DNA of 64,000 nucleotides from Theodoxus fluviatilis (taxonomy: Eukaryota > Mollusca > Gastropoda > Cycloneritida > Neritidae). This document shows positions 32,701-47,651 of the stretch, one piece after another. Position numbers and translations under genes: made by a program. Location of the stretch: contig JAWQFJ010025561.1 in assembly GCA_034096865.1 (NCBI GenBank), positions 158,501 to 222,500 of the forward strand. Reading direction: 5' to 3'. Positions within the stretch are counted from its first letter, which is position 1, and every line of letters begins with the position of its first letter. The notes below the pieces were generated by a model, which worked only from the letters and a program-made list of their open reading frames with translations, searched no databases and was not told the DNA's origin.

Positions 32701-34318
32701 GAAAATGGACAAGCAGCTCTGGGCTTTTGTTAAACAAAAACCAAAAAAAAACTGTTGTGCTATGTGAATAGGAGAATGCGTAGGTGACAAGCGGCCCATG
32801 AAGGGTGGGCATTAGTTATGAGAGGACGGGACGGATAGATTTGAGAGAGGGAGAGGAAATGATAAACACATTAGTCTGGCAGAAACTTCCCGCAATCGAT
32901 TCTTTATCATTTAATGTCTCAATAGGATCTCCGCGTTTACTTCTAGCAGGCACGAAAACAACTCTCGAGCCACTCTGGACGGTAAACTAAGGCCTCTCTA
33001 CAGTTTCGCTCGAACGATCCTAGAGTCTCCTGCAGCGAGCGTCCACTGCCAGCTTTTATGTTGAGTCCTTGACCTGTTTCCCAGACACCGTGAATGTGCG
33101 AGCTTTCTCTTTTTCACGCGAATCCCCGTCTAAACCAATTGGACGGCCGAGACGTCAGTTCTTGCAAATGTCGACGTGAGATGGAGCTGAAGGCCATGAT
33201 CGATTAAGTGAGGACACCAAAGAAATCGAACAACAAGGACAAGACCTGCTGAATCACCATTCCCTCTCCCGCCTAAACATGCCAGCAACGAAGATCCGCA
33301 CCTGAGACTAAATCCCAAGGTGCTGACTGCCCGGCACAAGCGGTAATCCTCTCAGAAAGTCAATGTGATTTGGCTTTGGTTTCCCGAACGATGGAGACGG
33401 ACTTTTACGCCATGAGTCCATAGGCACAAGGAAAAAACAGGAAACGATAACGTTTCGATGCATGAAATGGATTAAAACCAATGTATATCTGAATGGACTG
33501 ACTTATACACAATCATGCAGCGGGTTTCTAATTACTCAACAGTTAGCCTTTTCGACTCTCGCGTGGGTTCGACGAGAAAAGGTCATCTCAAGCAAGAGCC
33601 GAGTTCATCTCCAAAGGATCGGCCTCGCTGTGAGAGCTCCATCGGAGAGATGGCGTGGCCCTACCTCAAGCCGCGGGAATGGCAGATGACCAATCTCATG
33701 CAACATTAATGCCCCAGCACACAAACGAAGCCTGATGAAGACTGACACCGGTGCCTTCCCGGGCGGGCGTCTGGGGAGCGAGGGGGAGTTGCTGGCGCAC
33801 TTGGCCGCCCTTCATTAGTATGCCCCCCTGACCCACCGCGGCGCTAAAGACGTCTTCGGGGGCCGGACGGCATGGCGGACGCAAAGGCGGGCGCCTGAAG
33901 TAGGTATGCCCTGTCCATCACAACAGGCAGCCTTGTCCCCAGAGGTGGAGGCTACACTGGCTGGCGATTGAGACAGCACAGAGGGCCGACAGTTCATCTC
34001 AAGCCCCGCCACAAGGATGTCCCGGCTGCTTGGGATGTGTAAGGAGATGGTGATGCTGCTTACTCCATTGTGGCTTTCGTTGTTACAGTTTTTATTGAAG
34101 ATGTATCGAAACACGGGGAAATGTGTTGGAGTAACGTGTGTTGTAGCCATGTGTGTTGTAGTAATGTTTGTCGTGGTCATGTTTGGTATTGACATATACG
34201 ATTCGTCAAGTTTAAATGTCGCAAAGTTTGAGGCACTAAAGATACCTTTTTCTGTAGAGTTCAACTGTTAATTTGAACAGATATTGTAGCTCTCGACTCT
34301 TTCCATTCTCTCCCTCCG
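29738..34318. other. Unique stretch with possible regulatory block
   Basis: No exon recognised. Short CTG/TTG triplet repetition occurs at 29960-29996. The block 31320-31720 combines CpG-rich sequence with homeodomain-type cores (CTTAATTG, GCTAATCC, CAAATTAG) and looks like a candidate enhancer. A diverged GTGTTGTAG-type repetition lies at 34126-34190. Confidence 0.4.
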
Positions 34319-34376
34319 CCCCCCCCCCCCCCCGCCTCTCTCTTTCTCTCTCTGCGGGACCTCTGAAAGCATAGAA

Positions 34377-34446
<70 letters not shown>

Positions 34447-34450
34447 CTCT
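34319..34450. repeat. Poly(C)15 and (CT)n microsatellite
   Basis: Fifteen C at 34319-34333, then a CT array (34379-34450) ending in CTTT repeats. The short sequence TCTCTCTGYGSRGGACCTC occurs on both sides of the array (near 34348 and 34445), which suggests that the array grew between two copies of a small duplication. Confidence 0.9.
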
Positions 34451-35824
<1,374 letters not shown>

Positions 35825-36102
35825 CTATGTCTTGGTTAAAATAATACTAACTTGCAAATTATCCGTAGACAAAGACTAACGTTTCCTCCAATATGCATCG
35901 TCTGCCGTCAGCATCAATTGCACCAGCACAAACTGTGGTTTAACTCCAAGACGAACACAACAAACCTGTCGACGTGACGTTTGCTCGTCTGTCTTTTTTC
36001 TATTTCCTCTTTACACCAGCTGTTTCAGCTTGCGAACATCTCTGCCGGTGCGTTGTGCTTCTAGCCTTTGTGATGATTCATACAGTAACAGCTGTCGCGT
36101 AA

Positions 36103-36105
<3 letters not shown>

Positions 36106-36178
<73 letters not shown>
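36106..36178. repeat. (AT)36 microsatellite
   Basis: Perfect AT array, self-complementary and able to extrude a cruciform. It lies about 280 bp from the (GT)61 array. Confidence 0.99.
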
Positions 36179-36182
<4 letters not shown>

Positions 36183-37495
36183 GACACCTCAGCCGCAAAA
36201 TGGCACCACAAACTGTGCACAAAAGGAAAGAACAGAGCTTTACATTTCTGTTGTACCCAGGCGAATGACGTTTAGAATTGCACTAAACAAAGCTAGATGC
36301 GTGCTGGGCTTCCCACTGGTTCTGTGACAATAAGTCGAAGACCCATCCTGCGCAGAACGACGGCAGACGGGGCAGACGGAGACTACAGGGATCCTGCACG
36401 GACAGATATGGATCCAGCCGTGCATGCTGACAGGCGACGCCTTCCGCTGTCTGGCTACAGGGTGTCTCGTTTGCTGGCTGCCTCGTCCTTCCCCAGCCAC
36501 CGGTCATTGACGAGGTCTACGCCAAACACAATGAGGACTGCGCTTTAATTGTAAGGCAGATCCGCGAGTGGGTTTCTGAATGAGGTGTACGTCTATGTAT
36601 TTTCAGCCCATGGTGTGTTGACGGCTAGGAGACTTCCATGCTGTGGAAAGGATGGAGGTTCATCATGAGAGAAAATAGCGATGAGGAGAATAAAATACCG
36701 GCAAGTTCGCAGGAAAGATTTGTATGTACGTGTATCTATGGCAGGTACTGAGCTTTATTCTACCTCTAAGTCTAGGTCACATGTGTTGATGATGAAGAGA
36801 AAATGTTCGCCGGTTCATACAGCTGGATGACAATAACAATCAGTTACCATCTTCCACCGTCTCTAATGGACGTTGAGAGCACAAATCAGCAAAATCCCCA
36901 CGACGCACAAGATAGAATGTATCATACATAACAAGCTCCGAAATATGCAAATGAATCATTTAACCTCGTCATACGAACTCAAACTCCATCCCTCACACGA
37001 CAGATATAATAGGAAACGCGTTGTGTCGGAATGGCAGAAAGAAAAGGGACGGTGGATCAAGATTCACAAGTGAAAAGCGAGCCTTTCCGGTAAAGGAAGC
37101 ACAGCTCACACCAGCCAGTCCAGGCCATGCAGGCTGCCGTGCCTTCCCAGCTGGAGGTCTTGATGGCCATCACGGCTGCAGACAACGGGGCTGCAGGAAG
37201 CCTAGCCAGAGCTCTCACTGCTGGCCACCTCCACCATTGTCCAGTTATCTTCCTCGCCTGTCTGTCTCGCTGACTCCTTTTGACAGAACGAAGGTCTGAC
37301 ACGAGAATGCCGCGACCATTAGCCTGGCATCTCGCTCAAGCGGCAAGACAAAGTGCAGATCATGCGCTTCGCAGTCTAATGCAAGCCATTTCTCAGTATC
37401 ACTATCGTCGGCACCGCCGGAAGTTGAACGAGTGTGATATTCCAGATTGCATGATTACTAGCGATAAAAACCGAAGTCACGATAATGATATGTGG

Positions 37496-37499
<4 letters not shown>
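36179..37499. other. Unique stretch, nothing recognised
   Basis: No exon or repeat family seen. Open frames below 95 codons have no recognisable domain. Confidence 0.5.

Positions 37500-37532
<33 letters not shown>
37500..37532. repeat. (GA)n microsatellite, 16 units
   Basis: Short uninterrupted GA array that continues into a purine-rich G/A stretch to about 37690. Confidence 0.97.
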
Positions 37533-37535
<3 letters not shown>

Positions 37536-37832
37536 GGAAGAAGAAATAGAGGGAGGAAGATAGGGTAGGTGGGTGAAGGACAGCAGACCGAGAGGATTAC
37601 TCTCGAGCCCAACAAAATGAGGTGCTCTGAAAGGGGAATGGCTTAGGTGTGGTGGGGGAGCGGAATGAGGGAACGTAGGAGAGGGAACGAATGAGGTTAG
37701 AGGGATAGAGTCTTAGTAAGCCTCTGCCTATCGCGCCGTTTCCATCGCCCAGCCATCAGGGCGCTTGGCCACATCCATGGAGGAGGGAGAAGAAAAATAA
37801 ATGGAAGACTCATCTGTGAGTTTCTCACTTCA

Positions 37833-37846
37833 CCCCCCCCCCCTGC

Positions 37847-37931
<85 letters not shown>
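37833..37931. repeat. Poly(C)11 and (CT)40 microsatellite
   Basis: Eleven C (37833-37843) precede a perfect CT array (37851-37931), the same poly(C)-then-CT order as at 34319-34450. Confidence 0.97.
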
Positions 37932-37935
<4 letters not shown>

Positions 37936-38300
37936 TGCAATTGTTACTCCAGCTATTTCCCCCCATGCTCTCTGAGGCACTGGTGTGCCGACTTCCTGGA
38001 CGGCAGTAAAAATACCTTGGCTGATCTCGACTTGCTGAGGGTTTCTCCCGCAAAGTTGCAATCAATACCTTTCATGGTGTAAGAAAAAATTCACGAATTT
38101 CTACTCCCAAGTCTCTGACAGGATAACACTGCTCTGTATCGCAAATTGATGAAATGCGTGGACTATTATGGCACAATCCAAAGCCATTGTTTTCCATTCC
38201 CTACAGCGCGACGATCAATAAACACTCCATCAAGGTCTGGGCTATGGGACACAAGTTTGGAAGAAAACAATAAAAAATAAACCAAAGTAGGGGTTACGAG

Positions 38301-39818
38301 CCGAAACGAGAGCACCAGTACATTTTGGCCTGAACGAGAGCACCAGTACAGTTTGGCCTGAACGAGAGCAACAGAACATTTTGGCCTGAACGAGAGCAAC
38401 AGGACATTTTGGCTTGAACGAGAGCACCAGTACATTTAGGCCTGAACGAGAGCACCAGTACATTTAGGCCTGAACGAGAGCACCAGTACATTTTGGCCTG
38501 AACGAGAGCACCAGTACAGTTTGGCCTGAACGAGAGCACCAGTACATTTTGGCCTGAACGAGAGCAACAGTACATTTTGACCTGAACGAGAGCACCAGTA
38601 CAGTTTGGCCTGAACGAGAGCAACAGTACATTTTGACTTGAACGAGAGCAACAGAACATTTTGGCCTGAACGAGAGCACCAGGACATTTTGGCTTGAACG
38701 AGAGCACCAGTACATTTAGGCCTGAACGAGAGCACCAGTACATTTAGGCCTGAACGAGAGCACCAGTACATTTTGGCCTGAACGAGAGCACCAGTACATT
38801 TTGGCCTGAACGAGAGCACCACTACATTTAGGCCTGAACGAGAGCACCAGTACATTTTGGCCTGAACGAGAGCACCAGTACAGTTTGGCCTGAACGAGAG
38901 CACCAGTACATTTTGGCCTGAACGAGAGCAACAGTACATTTTGACCTGAACGAGAACACCAGGACATTTGGCTTGAACGAGAGCACCAGTACATTTTGGC
39001 CTGAACGAGAGCACCAGTACATTTTGGCCTGAACGAGAGCACCAGGACATTTTGGCCTGAACGAGAGCAACAGTACATATTAAACCTGAACGAGAGCACC
39101 AGTACAGTTTGGCCTGAACGAGAGCAACAGTACATTTTGGCCTGAACGAGAGCAACAGTACATTTTGACCTGAACGAGAGCAACAGAACATTTTGGCCTG
39201 AACGAGAGCACCAGTACATTTTGGCCTGAACGAGAGCACCAGGACATTTTGGCCTGAACGAGAGCACCAGTACATTTTGGCCTGAACGAGAGCACCAGTA
39301 CAGTTTGGCCTGAACGAGAGCACCAGTACATTTTGGCCTGAACGAGAGCACCAGTACATTTTGGCCTGAACGAGAGCACCAGTACATTTTGGCCTGAACG
39401 AGAGCACCAGTACATTTTGGCCTGAACGAGAGCACCAGTACATTTTGGCCTGAACGAGAGCACCAGTACAGTTTGGCCTGAACGAGAGCAACAGTACAGT
39501 TTGGCCTGAACGAGAGCACCAGTACATTTTAAACCTGAACGAGAGCACCAGAACATTTTGGCCTGAACGAGAGCACCAGTACAGTTTGGCCTGAACGAGA
39601 GCACCAGTACATATTAAACCTGAACGAGAGCACCAATACATTTTGGCCTGAACGAGAGCACCAGTACATTTTGGCCTGAACGAGAGCACCAGTACATATT
39701 AAACCTGAACGAGAGCACCAGTACATTTTGGCCTGAACGAGAGCACCAGAACATTTTGGCCTGAACGAGAGCACCAGTACATTTTAAATCTGAACGAGAG
39801 CACCAGAACATTTTGACC
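38301..39818. repeat. 28-bp minisatellite, about 54 tandem units
   Basis: Seen: a head-to-tail array with no spacers. The unit is 28 bp with a constant GAACGAGAGCA core followed by MCAGDACAKTTTGGCCT-type variable positions. Recurrent variants are CAACAG for CACCAG, ACAGTTT for ACATTTT, TTTAGG, TTGACCT, and a 29-bp form ending TTAAACCT that is concentrated in the right third. One unit (at 38948) is 27 bp. Blocks of variants recur at 280 bp and 364 bp, showing higher-order duplication. On the minus strand the concatenated unit has no stop in any frame and 28 is 1 modulo 3, so a 28-residue periodic open frame of 417 codons arises; I treat it as an artefact. The array is not CRISPR, having no spacers, and shows no similarity to a known transposon end. 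Confidence 0.97.
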
Positions 39819-40635
39819 CGAGAGTCTGGATTTCTGTTCCCGTCCAATCACTATTCGCACGTTACAGTTGGTGAAAAAGTGAAAATGTCATTTCGCATCT
39901 AGTTACCGTTTTCAACAATCGTAGCGGCAGAACTTTTCCAAATATGCCCCATGCCTGAGCACCGCAAATTTAACCCACGAAACATGTACCATCATTGTCA
40001 CACATATAACACTTCAAATGACTGCTTACAGATTTACTGACCTGCGATCTCACTTGTTTAATCAGTCTGTGAGAACTTCTACTTTCCTTCTTAACAGGCT
40101 TTGGCTGCGTAGGTAGGGTGCTCTACAGTGTACACATCAGACTATAGAGAAATCTGCTGATGAGAGGGAATAGCAATCAAGAAGACAGTGAGGGGGCGGG
40201 GTGTCGGGCAAGCAGAAGAAAGGAGAGGGGCGGAGGTGGAGGGCGAGAGGTAAGGAAAGGAAGCGAATGCAAATAAGGAGACGGTGGAAGGGCGATGACC
40301 CAAGGGCAATGAGAGGCCAAAGTCGACAGAGAAACCCGGAGCTCGTCAAGATATGGCTGGCGTGTCCGGTGTCTGCCGGGGGCCTCGTTAGGACGGCACT
40401 GCCAAGGCGGTCCTGCTTTTCTGGACACAAGAGATCCAGGAGAAGAAAGCAAGACAGCAAGACACGGGGAACCCAGCCTCCTAGTGGCCTCCCACCTCAC
40501 GGCACTGCGCCCGCCAGGCCATCCGTGCCTACCCCAAACACTCACGCGGCGTCGGGTAGGAAAGATCAGCATCTTGTTCCAGAACTGCTATGCCGCCGCG
40601 GGTTTCATTCATAAACAAGCGAATATCAAGTGCCT
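39819..40635. other. Unique stretch between minisatellite and GA arrays
   Basis: Nothing recognised except a purine-rich patch at 40180-40270. Open frames of about 130 codons on both strands near 40177-40614 have no recognisable domain. Confidence 0.45.
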
Positions 40636-40766
<131 letters not shown>

Positions 40767-40888
40767 CGCAGATAGTGGGGGCGGCAGAAAGAGGGGGCAG
40801 AAATAAGGGGGCAGAAGGGGGTGGGCGGGGGGGGAGGCAGAGAGAGGTCGCACAAAGAGAAGGGGGAGAAAATACGGGAGGTGGGGGA

Positions 40889-42004
<1,116 letters not shown>

Positions 42005-42093
<89 letters not shown>
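42005..42093. repeat. (GA)44 microsatellite
   Basis: Perfect GA array flanked by unique sequence. Confidence 0.98.
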
Positions 42094-42097
<4 letters not shown>

Positions 42098-42821
42098 ATG
42101 TCGACGTAGGCGTCTTTTTATAAGCCGGATACGGTTTGTTTCCTTTTTTCGCGGTTTATCGCAGTCCTCTCATAAGCTTTTCAGAGAGCACGCCTTTCAT
42201 CTGTCGTTTGAATTATATCAATCAAAGACTACAATTGGGAGAATCCCGCCGGCCGCATCGATGCGAAATCCGTTCTTTCAGAACTGGTCCTCGCCTTTTT
42301 CAGAAGGACTCTGTAGCGGCTGGACCACAACAAGCTCTTTGCTGTTACTCTCATCTCGTTCCAGCGATCAGAGAGAGCGCACTTGTGTAGGGTGGGGATC
42401 CAATACAATAAAGCCTATGTGGGAAAACAAGTTACAAGGCGCTCTGTGTGAGGGCGTCACGCTAGGAACACAACAAAGCTTTCCAAAGGCCTTTCACGCT
42501 CTTGGGGTCGGCCCGGGGTCACCGGTTGGGAAGGCGGAAAGCAGCAGCGGTAAAAGCAGACCTCGAAACAGTCAAGTTAGCAAACTGAGGGCAGGCAACC
42601 TGATTAGCAAGCAGATGGCTGTCCGACAGGAAGGAAGGGAGTAACGGGCAGACGGCAGGCAGGTAGAGAGGGACAGACGGACGGGCAGAAATGCAGGCGG
42701 GCAGAAAGGCGGGGCAGTGACAGGCCATTCGGGCCATGAGTAGCGGTGTCACCTAAGGACGCCATGCATGGGCACGCTTTCTGTCTGTCGTGTCCAATGG
42801 GAGAGGCGTGTGGGGACACAC

Positions 42822-42929
42822 CTCTGGAAAAGCCGTCCCGCCGCGAGGGCAACAAGCGGTCCGAGTCGGAGTGGTCCTTCATGACATTCTCCCAGTCGGC
42901 GGTGTCGGCTATGAGAATGCAGCGTAGCG
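42822..42929 (-). CDS. Candidate internal exon, unknown protein
   Basis: Seen on the minus strand: a pyrimidine-rich acceptor ending GCTTACCCCAG, a 108-bp open segment in phase 1 at both ends, and a GTGTGT donor. The frame reads CILIADTADWENVMKD, then HSDSDRLLPSRRDGFSR. GC at third positions is about 80 percent and the composition looks protein-like. I recognise no family, and the donor is weak. The plus strand is also open over the same bases and has a reasonable GTAAGC donor at 42935, so strand and coding status are both uncertain. It has the same strand as the plexin exon, but nothing in it resembles a sema domain. Confidence 0.22.
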
Positions 42930-44907
42930 CTGGGGTAAGCGGTGCGACTAGGTTGGATAAATGGAAACAAGCGAGAAATTGTTGCAAAGCAAAGTTTGCT
43001 AGCCCTGTCATCCAGGTTGGGATGAGCAGGGAGCCAAGTAGAGTCAGCTGAACAAGCGTGCCCAAGCTGGGTAGTTTTTTCAAGGAAACATAAGTCCGAC
43101 GGAAGAAGACGAACCTTTTGCGAGAATACAAGTTTGTGTTTGGAATTATTTTTTATTTGCAGCACTTTTGTGGAGTACTCACACTCACCTCTAACCAACC
43201 CGTTTCCCGTCTGTCGTGCAATTAGAGTCACGTGTATGCGAATCAAATAAATGGCCGTTACGATTTTTAAGAAAAAATGAATGTGTAACATACTATTTGT
43301 CAAAAGAGATTAATTAACTGAAGAATTCAAAATGATGGAATCACCACTGCACTACTATCATCCGGTATCAAAGAAACGAAAGAAAACCCTATACATAATG
43401 TTGCACCAAACATCCATTACAACTCACTTGAAAGGAAACATGCATTGAGAATCCACGAGCGGAAAAGCCTTTCAATAATCGAAGGAAAAGACGAGATTTG
43501 AAAAGAAAAGGACCCGCCCCGTTACAGACACAATCTGTCGTTGATACCGTCTCGGGCCATTTCGATTTGACAGAAAATTTGACAACGCTAAAACAAACGC
43601 GAGCAGACAATGAATTTCTGAGAACGAGTTGAGTGGCAGCTTTCCATTAGAGTCTTTTAAGACTTGAAGTTCAGCCCGAGGGCGTGGAGAGGCGGCGAGA
43701 GTGGGCTCTCCTGCGCTGTTCTCTCTCGACCGGCAGACGTGACAGGCGATACGAGGCCACCGCGCCAACAAAGCCAAATGGAGCGGCCACAATCCCTCAA
43801 CATTCTACAAGCTATCCCCCCTTTGTTCCCGCTTCGACCAGACAATGAAAATGCATTATCGTCTTTAATATTTCTATTTGACGACTCGAAGGTTTCCTCC
43901 ACTCGTACTCAGCAACCTCTAGAAAACCCATCATCCCTTTTTTGTGTTTTAGCAGTTTCAGCAGCGACGAAGAGAGAAATATCGGGGCTGTGCACCAGAG
44001 ACAAAGGGAACCATTGCGCGGGATTTCACATCCCTCCGTATCGGCACAGAGCACAAAGAAAGCGACAGAACTGTGGGAGGAGATAGAAAGATGCCGTGGA
44101 GAAAAACACCTTCTCGCGGACAAAGATCCGAGTCCGTCGACGCCCCACGGCGACCAGCTTCAAAGGGAGCCGACCAATTAGGGCAGGTGAAAAGAGGAAG
44201 ATGAAATCCGCGCACCTGACGGAAGGGAGAGAGATCGATATGCAAAACAAGACCAGCACGGTCTGTCTCGCCCTCCCTCGGGTGACACAATGCGGGCGCG
44301 CTCACAGACGGATCAATGACACGCCTAACTTGGTCAGATTAGCACTGAGGCCACTGCAGGAAATCTTCCCCAGCCGCGATCAATCCACAAGCGGACTGCT
44401 CGGCCTGATACGAGGCGTCCGAAATATTGGATATTTCCCCTATGATCAATGCGACAACCAACTTCATTGGATTGACATAAGCCAAAACACCGCGAGGTAA
44501 ATCGCGTTCAGTCAGGTAAGGACTATACATATGATCTCACTCAAAGTGAAAACAGGACACAAGGCGACGACTCTGAAGCCTTCAGTAATATGGGGATGAG
44601 GTTACATAGATGGGATCTGAGGTCTTGACACGCACATCAACTGCACATTTTGACACGAAAGGTTTTCACTTTCAATAGCACCCCAGCCGCCAATCTCAAC
44701 CTCCTCTTCAAAAAGAACCGCCAGAGTTTGACAATTATTGAGAAACACAGAACGCATACACTGTCTTCGTTTGTACTTATTCATATTAGTCAAAATCGGT
44801 GGCAATAAAAAGATGTATTTCACTGATCTTCACCATAAAAACTCACAACTTCAGTTTATAATTGCAATGACCAAAACGGGTCCGAAAAAAACCCCGGCCT
44901 CACTTAC

Positions 44908-44961
44908 ATTTCTATGAAACTCATCGGTCAGGGCCAGTCGGCCAAGGGCCACACACAGGGC
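44908..44961 (-). CDS. Candidate 54-bp exon, unknown protein
   Basis: Seen on the minus strand: a strong GTAAGTGAG donor preceded by exactly 18 codons (ALCVALGRLALTDEFHRN), with a CAAG acceptor after a pyrimidine-rich tract, phase 0 at both ends. The frame stays open further upstream (LTLPSLK), so an earlier acceptor is possible. The other two frames are closed by TGA. The peptide looks like an amphipathic helix but I recognise no family. Confidence 0.2.
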
Positions 44962-47617
44962 CTTGAGGGAGGGCAGGGTGAGTGGAGGACAACAACTTGT
45001 CGGTATGGAGCGTCCAGAGCGGACGCGTCCAGCAAGGACCCGCTGCCCACGCAGGGAGGGAGAGTAATTTGCCAACTGCAGGCGTCCCTTCATTTTTCCA
45101 CTCGGGCGGCTTCGATTCCGGAGGGGCTAATCTTTTCCAGACAGGCTGAATTACCAGTTGTCACTCAAGCACTGGCCATGTCGTTTCCGCGCCAAGGCGC
45201 TCTCGCTGATTCAGCCCGTGTCCAGAAATAGTCCCAGACGCAAGCAGCTCCATAGTAGTAACTCAATAAGAATAGAGCTAAGACGTAGTACAGGCGAGAG
45301 CAAGAAAAGAAGAGGAAGAAAGCTTCCGTCCCTCATCCACAAATCAATAAGAGTCCCTTAGGACTGTGCACATAAAATGGGACTTAAACTTCCAATCATG
45401 TGTAGGCGTTTCCTGCAGTAAGTATCACGTGTATTCAATATACATGTCTGACGCTCCATGTCAATATCATAATTGCTGAGCGCGTCGGTCAATAATCTTT
45501 TTCCATGCAATTTTTCTTATCACATACAAAGAGAAGCTATATGCAGCATACGTTAAAAATGTAAAGAAAAATATTTTATTAGGCACATACTAATGGAATG
45601 ACAACACTGCAAAGTCTATCGACAAAAATAATAAACAAGGCCCCTTTCGCATGCGCTCAGCTTTAAAGACGAATAGTTAAATAACGTGAAGATTAATAAT
45701 TAATTCTGATGTAGTTAAATGCGCATGAGACCATGCTTCCAAAGGCCAACAGTTGTGTTCAGGCACGAAAAGTTCACAAAGACACCACGCGAAAATGGCA
45801 ACAATATCTGGAGGCAGTCAGCAATGACAGCAGCTGGGAAAGTAGCGGGACTTCCAAGGTTTTAGCAAGGATCAGTGGAGTTGAAAGCCACCCGAGCATC
45901 AGGAGTCAGCAATGGATTACCATTAAGACACTTGATCCGTGTCGTCCCCCAGACCTCCCCCACTCCTCCCAGTAGTGCTCCATGGAGCCCGGCACTTGGG
46001 CGTTTAGGGAAGCCACGTGACCATATAGACGTCCACTTAGTACAATGGCTTGCCGGTCAACTTCAAAACACATTTACGGCCCCAGAATCCCTGATGCACT
46101 GGAAGCAAAGAAGAGAAGGAGCCAAGCAGACACAAAGGCCTAATTCGGGCGGCAAAGAGCGCCACTCAGGGTGGACAACTCCATCAGAAAGGAGGATGTG
46201 GTCCCTTGGGAAGGGAGCGCCCCAGGGTGGTGGGCCGCCGTGCCAGGGTAATTGAGGCACCCCGAGGTCTTCCAGCACCCCAGGGGCCTCCGGGTCCACT
46301 CAGGGCGGGGAGACCACTCCTACTCAAAACAGGAAAACCGACAGCCACGTTTTGCCCTCCTCTCGATGCCTGAGTAAACGGAAAAAAGCCACGCTCAACC
46401 CTTTTCAACAAATGAGCACAGTGCATCTATCTAAAAACAAACTAACGGGGCATGTCAAGAAATCCTGATATACTCAAATGGTCAGCATTCTCCAAAACCC
46501 ATTGGAAGCCAGAGAATATTCCTAAGACGCGATGACAATTGCTTTCCATATAACCGGCACTACACTGTAGCGACTTCTGTGTTGAGTTCAAAAATTTTAA
46601 TCAACATGGGTGTAACTCCGATGAGCTAATAATAAATCGTGCCATTTAAAAAATGTGTTAACCTAGTTACAGTCAAAAGAAATGTGAATACCCTTTCAAA
46701 AACAGCAAGCTTGTCGTTTTGCGTCCTCAGCCACCAAACAGGATAGATTAATTTACTTATTCAACTTGAATTTTCTACATTTAATTTTAAAAATGCAAAC
46801 CTGGATAAAACATATTGGCTAGACACGGAAGTTATTTCATTTATTACGTGAAGCAATACTACGCGCTTAAACATCGTCCTTATTTTTATCATCCAATCAC
46901 CAAGTGGCTTGACTTTCGGCCTTCCGAAGTGGAGAACCATTTCCTTGCATTATCCTTGAACAGTTCCAGTGTAGAAAGAGAGACACCCAGAATGCGCTGG
47001 AGGATGCTCGCGAGGCTGGAGGCCAGGTCAGTGGCCGGGGCTAAGAGGACGCGATCCGGTGAAGCCCCACGGCGGTCTGATGGAGTGGACTGACCAGTCC
47101 TGGAGCAACGGCTTGACCAAGGGTCAACTTCCCACGACCGAGTCCAGCCGCGTGAGGCGCCGTAGGGCACGGATGGCGACGTTGGTACGGCTTCTGCGGT
47201 CAGCAGCCAGGAACGCCTGTTTCTTCAACGCCGCAGTGCGGAAAGACAGACTTCCAGCTGACAGGCGGAGCTGGCAGCTGTATCCTAGGCGACTCCATCA
47301 TTCAGCACAGGCTGCTCACTGCATGCTTGACTGCGAAGCACGGAGCAATCTAAATTCAATTCATTCCTTGCGACGTCTAGTGGTCATTTTGTTCTACAAC
47401 GATATCAAAAGGTTTGGTGGCGTTTAGAGTTCATCTGAGCCTATTCATGCAATAGTGTCTACCATGGACTCCCCTACATATGCTGCATTTTCAAGCCAAC
47501 TCATGTAAAAGTAACTAATCAATGATGACGAGACGAATGATACTTTGTCTGTGTTACTCTTTCTTCAAGTTTCTGTCATCATGATAACGGCTCAATATTG
47601 CCAACGTTCATCGTTAC

Positions 47618-47651
47618 GCATCACTATTATCATGGCATCACTATTATCATG
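47618..47651. repeat. Exact 17-bp tandem duplication
   Basis: GCATCACTATTATCATG occurs twice in direct tandem. Too short to assign to an element. Confidence 0.9.

Noticed and set aside
38436..39689. 417-codon minus-strand open frame as a cysteine-rich repeat protein
   Set aside because: It is fully explained by a stop-free 28-bp tandem unit read through all three frames; other overlapping long frames arise the same way, and there is no start context or splice evidence.
38301..39818. CRISPR-like array
   Set aside because: Units abut head to tail with no unique spacers, and the DNA is eukaryotic.
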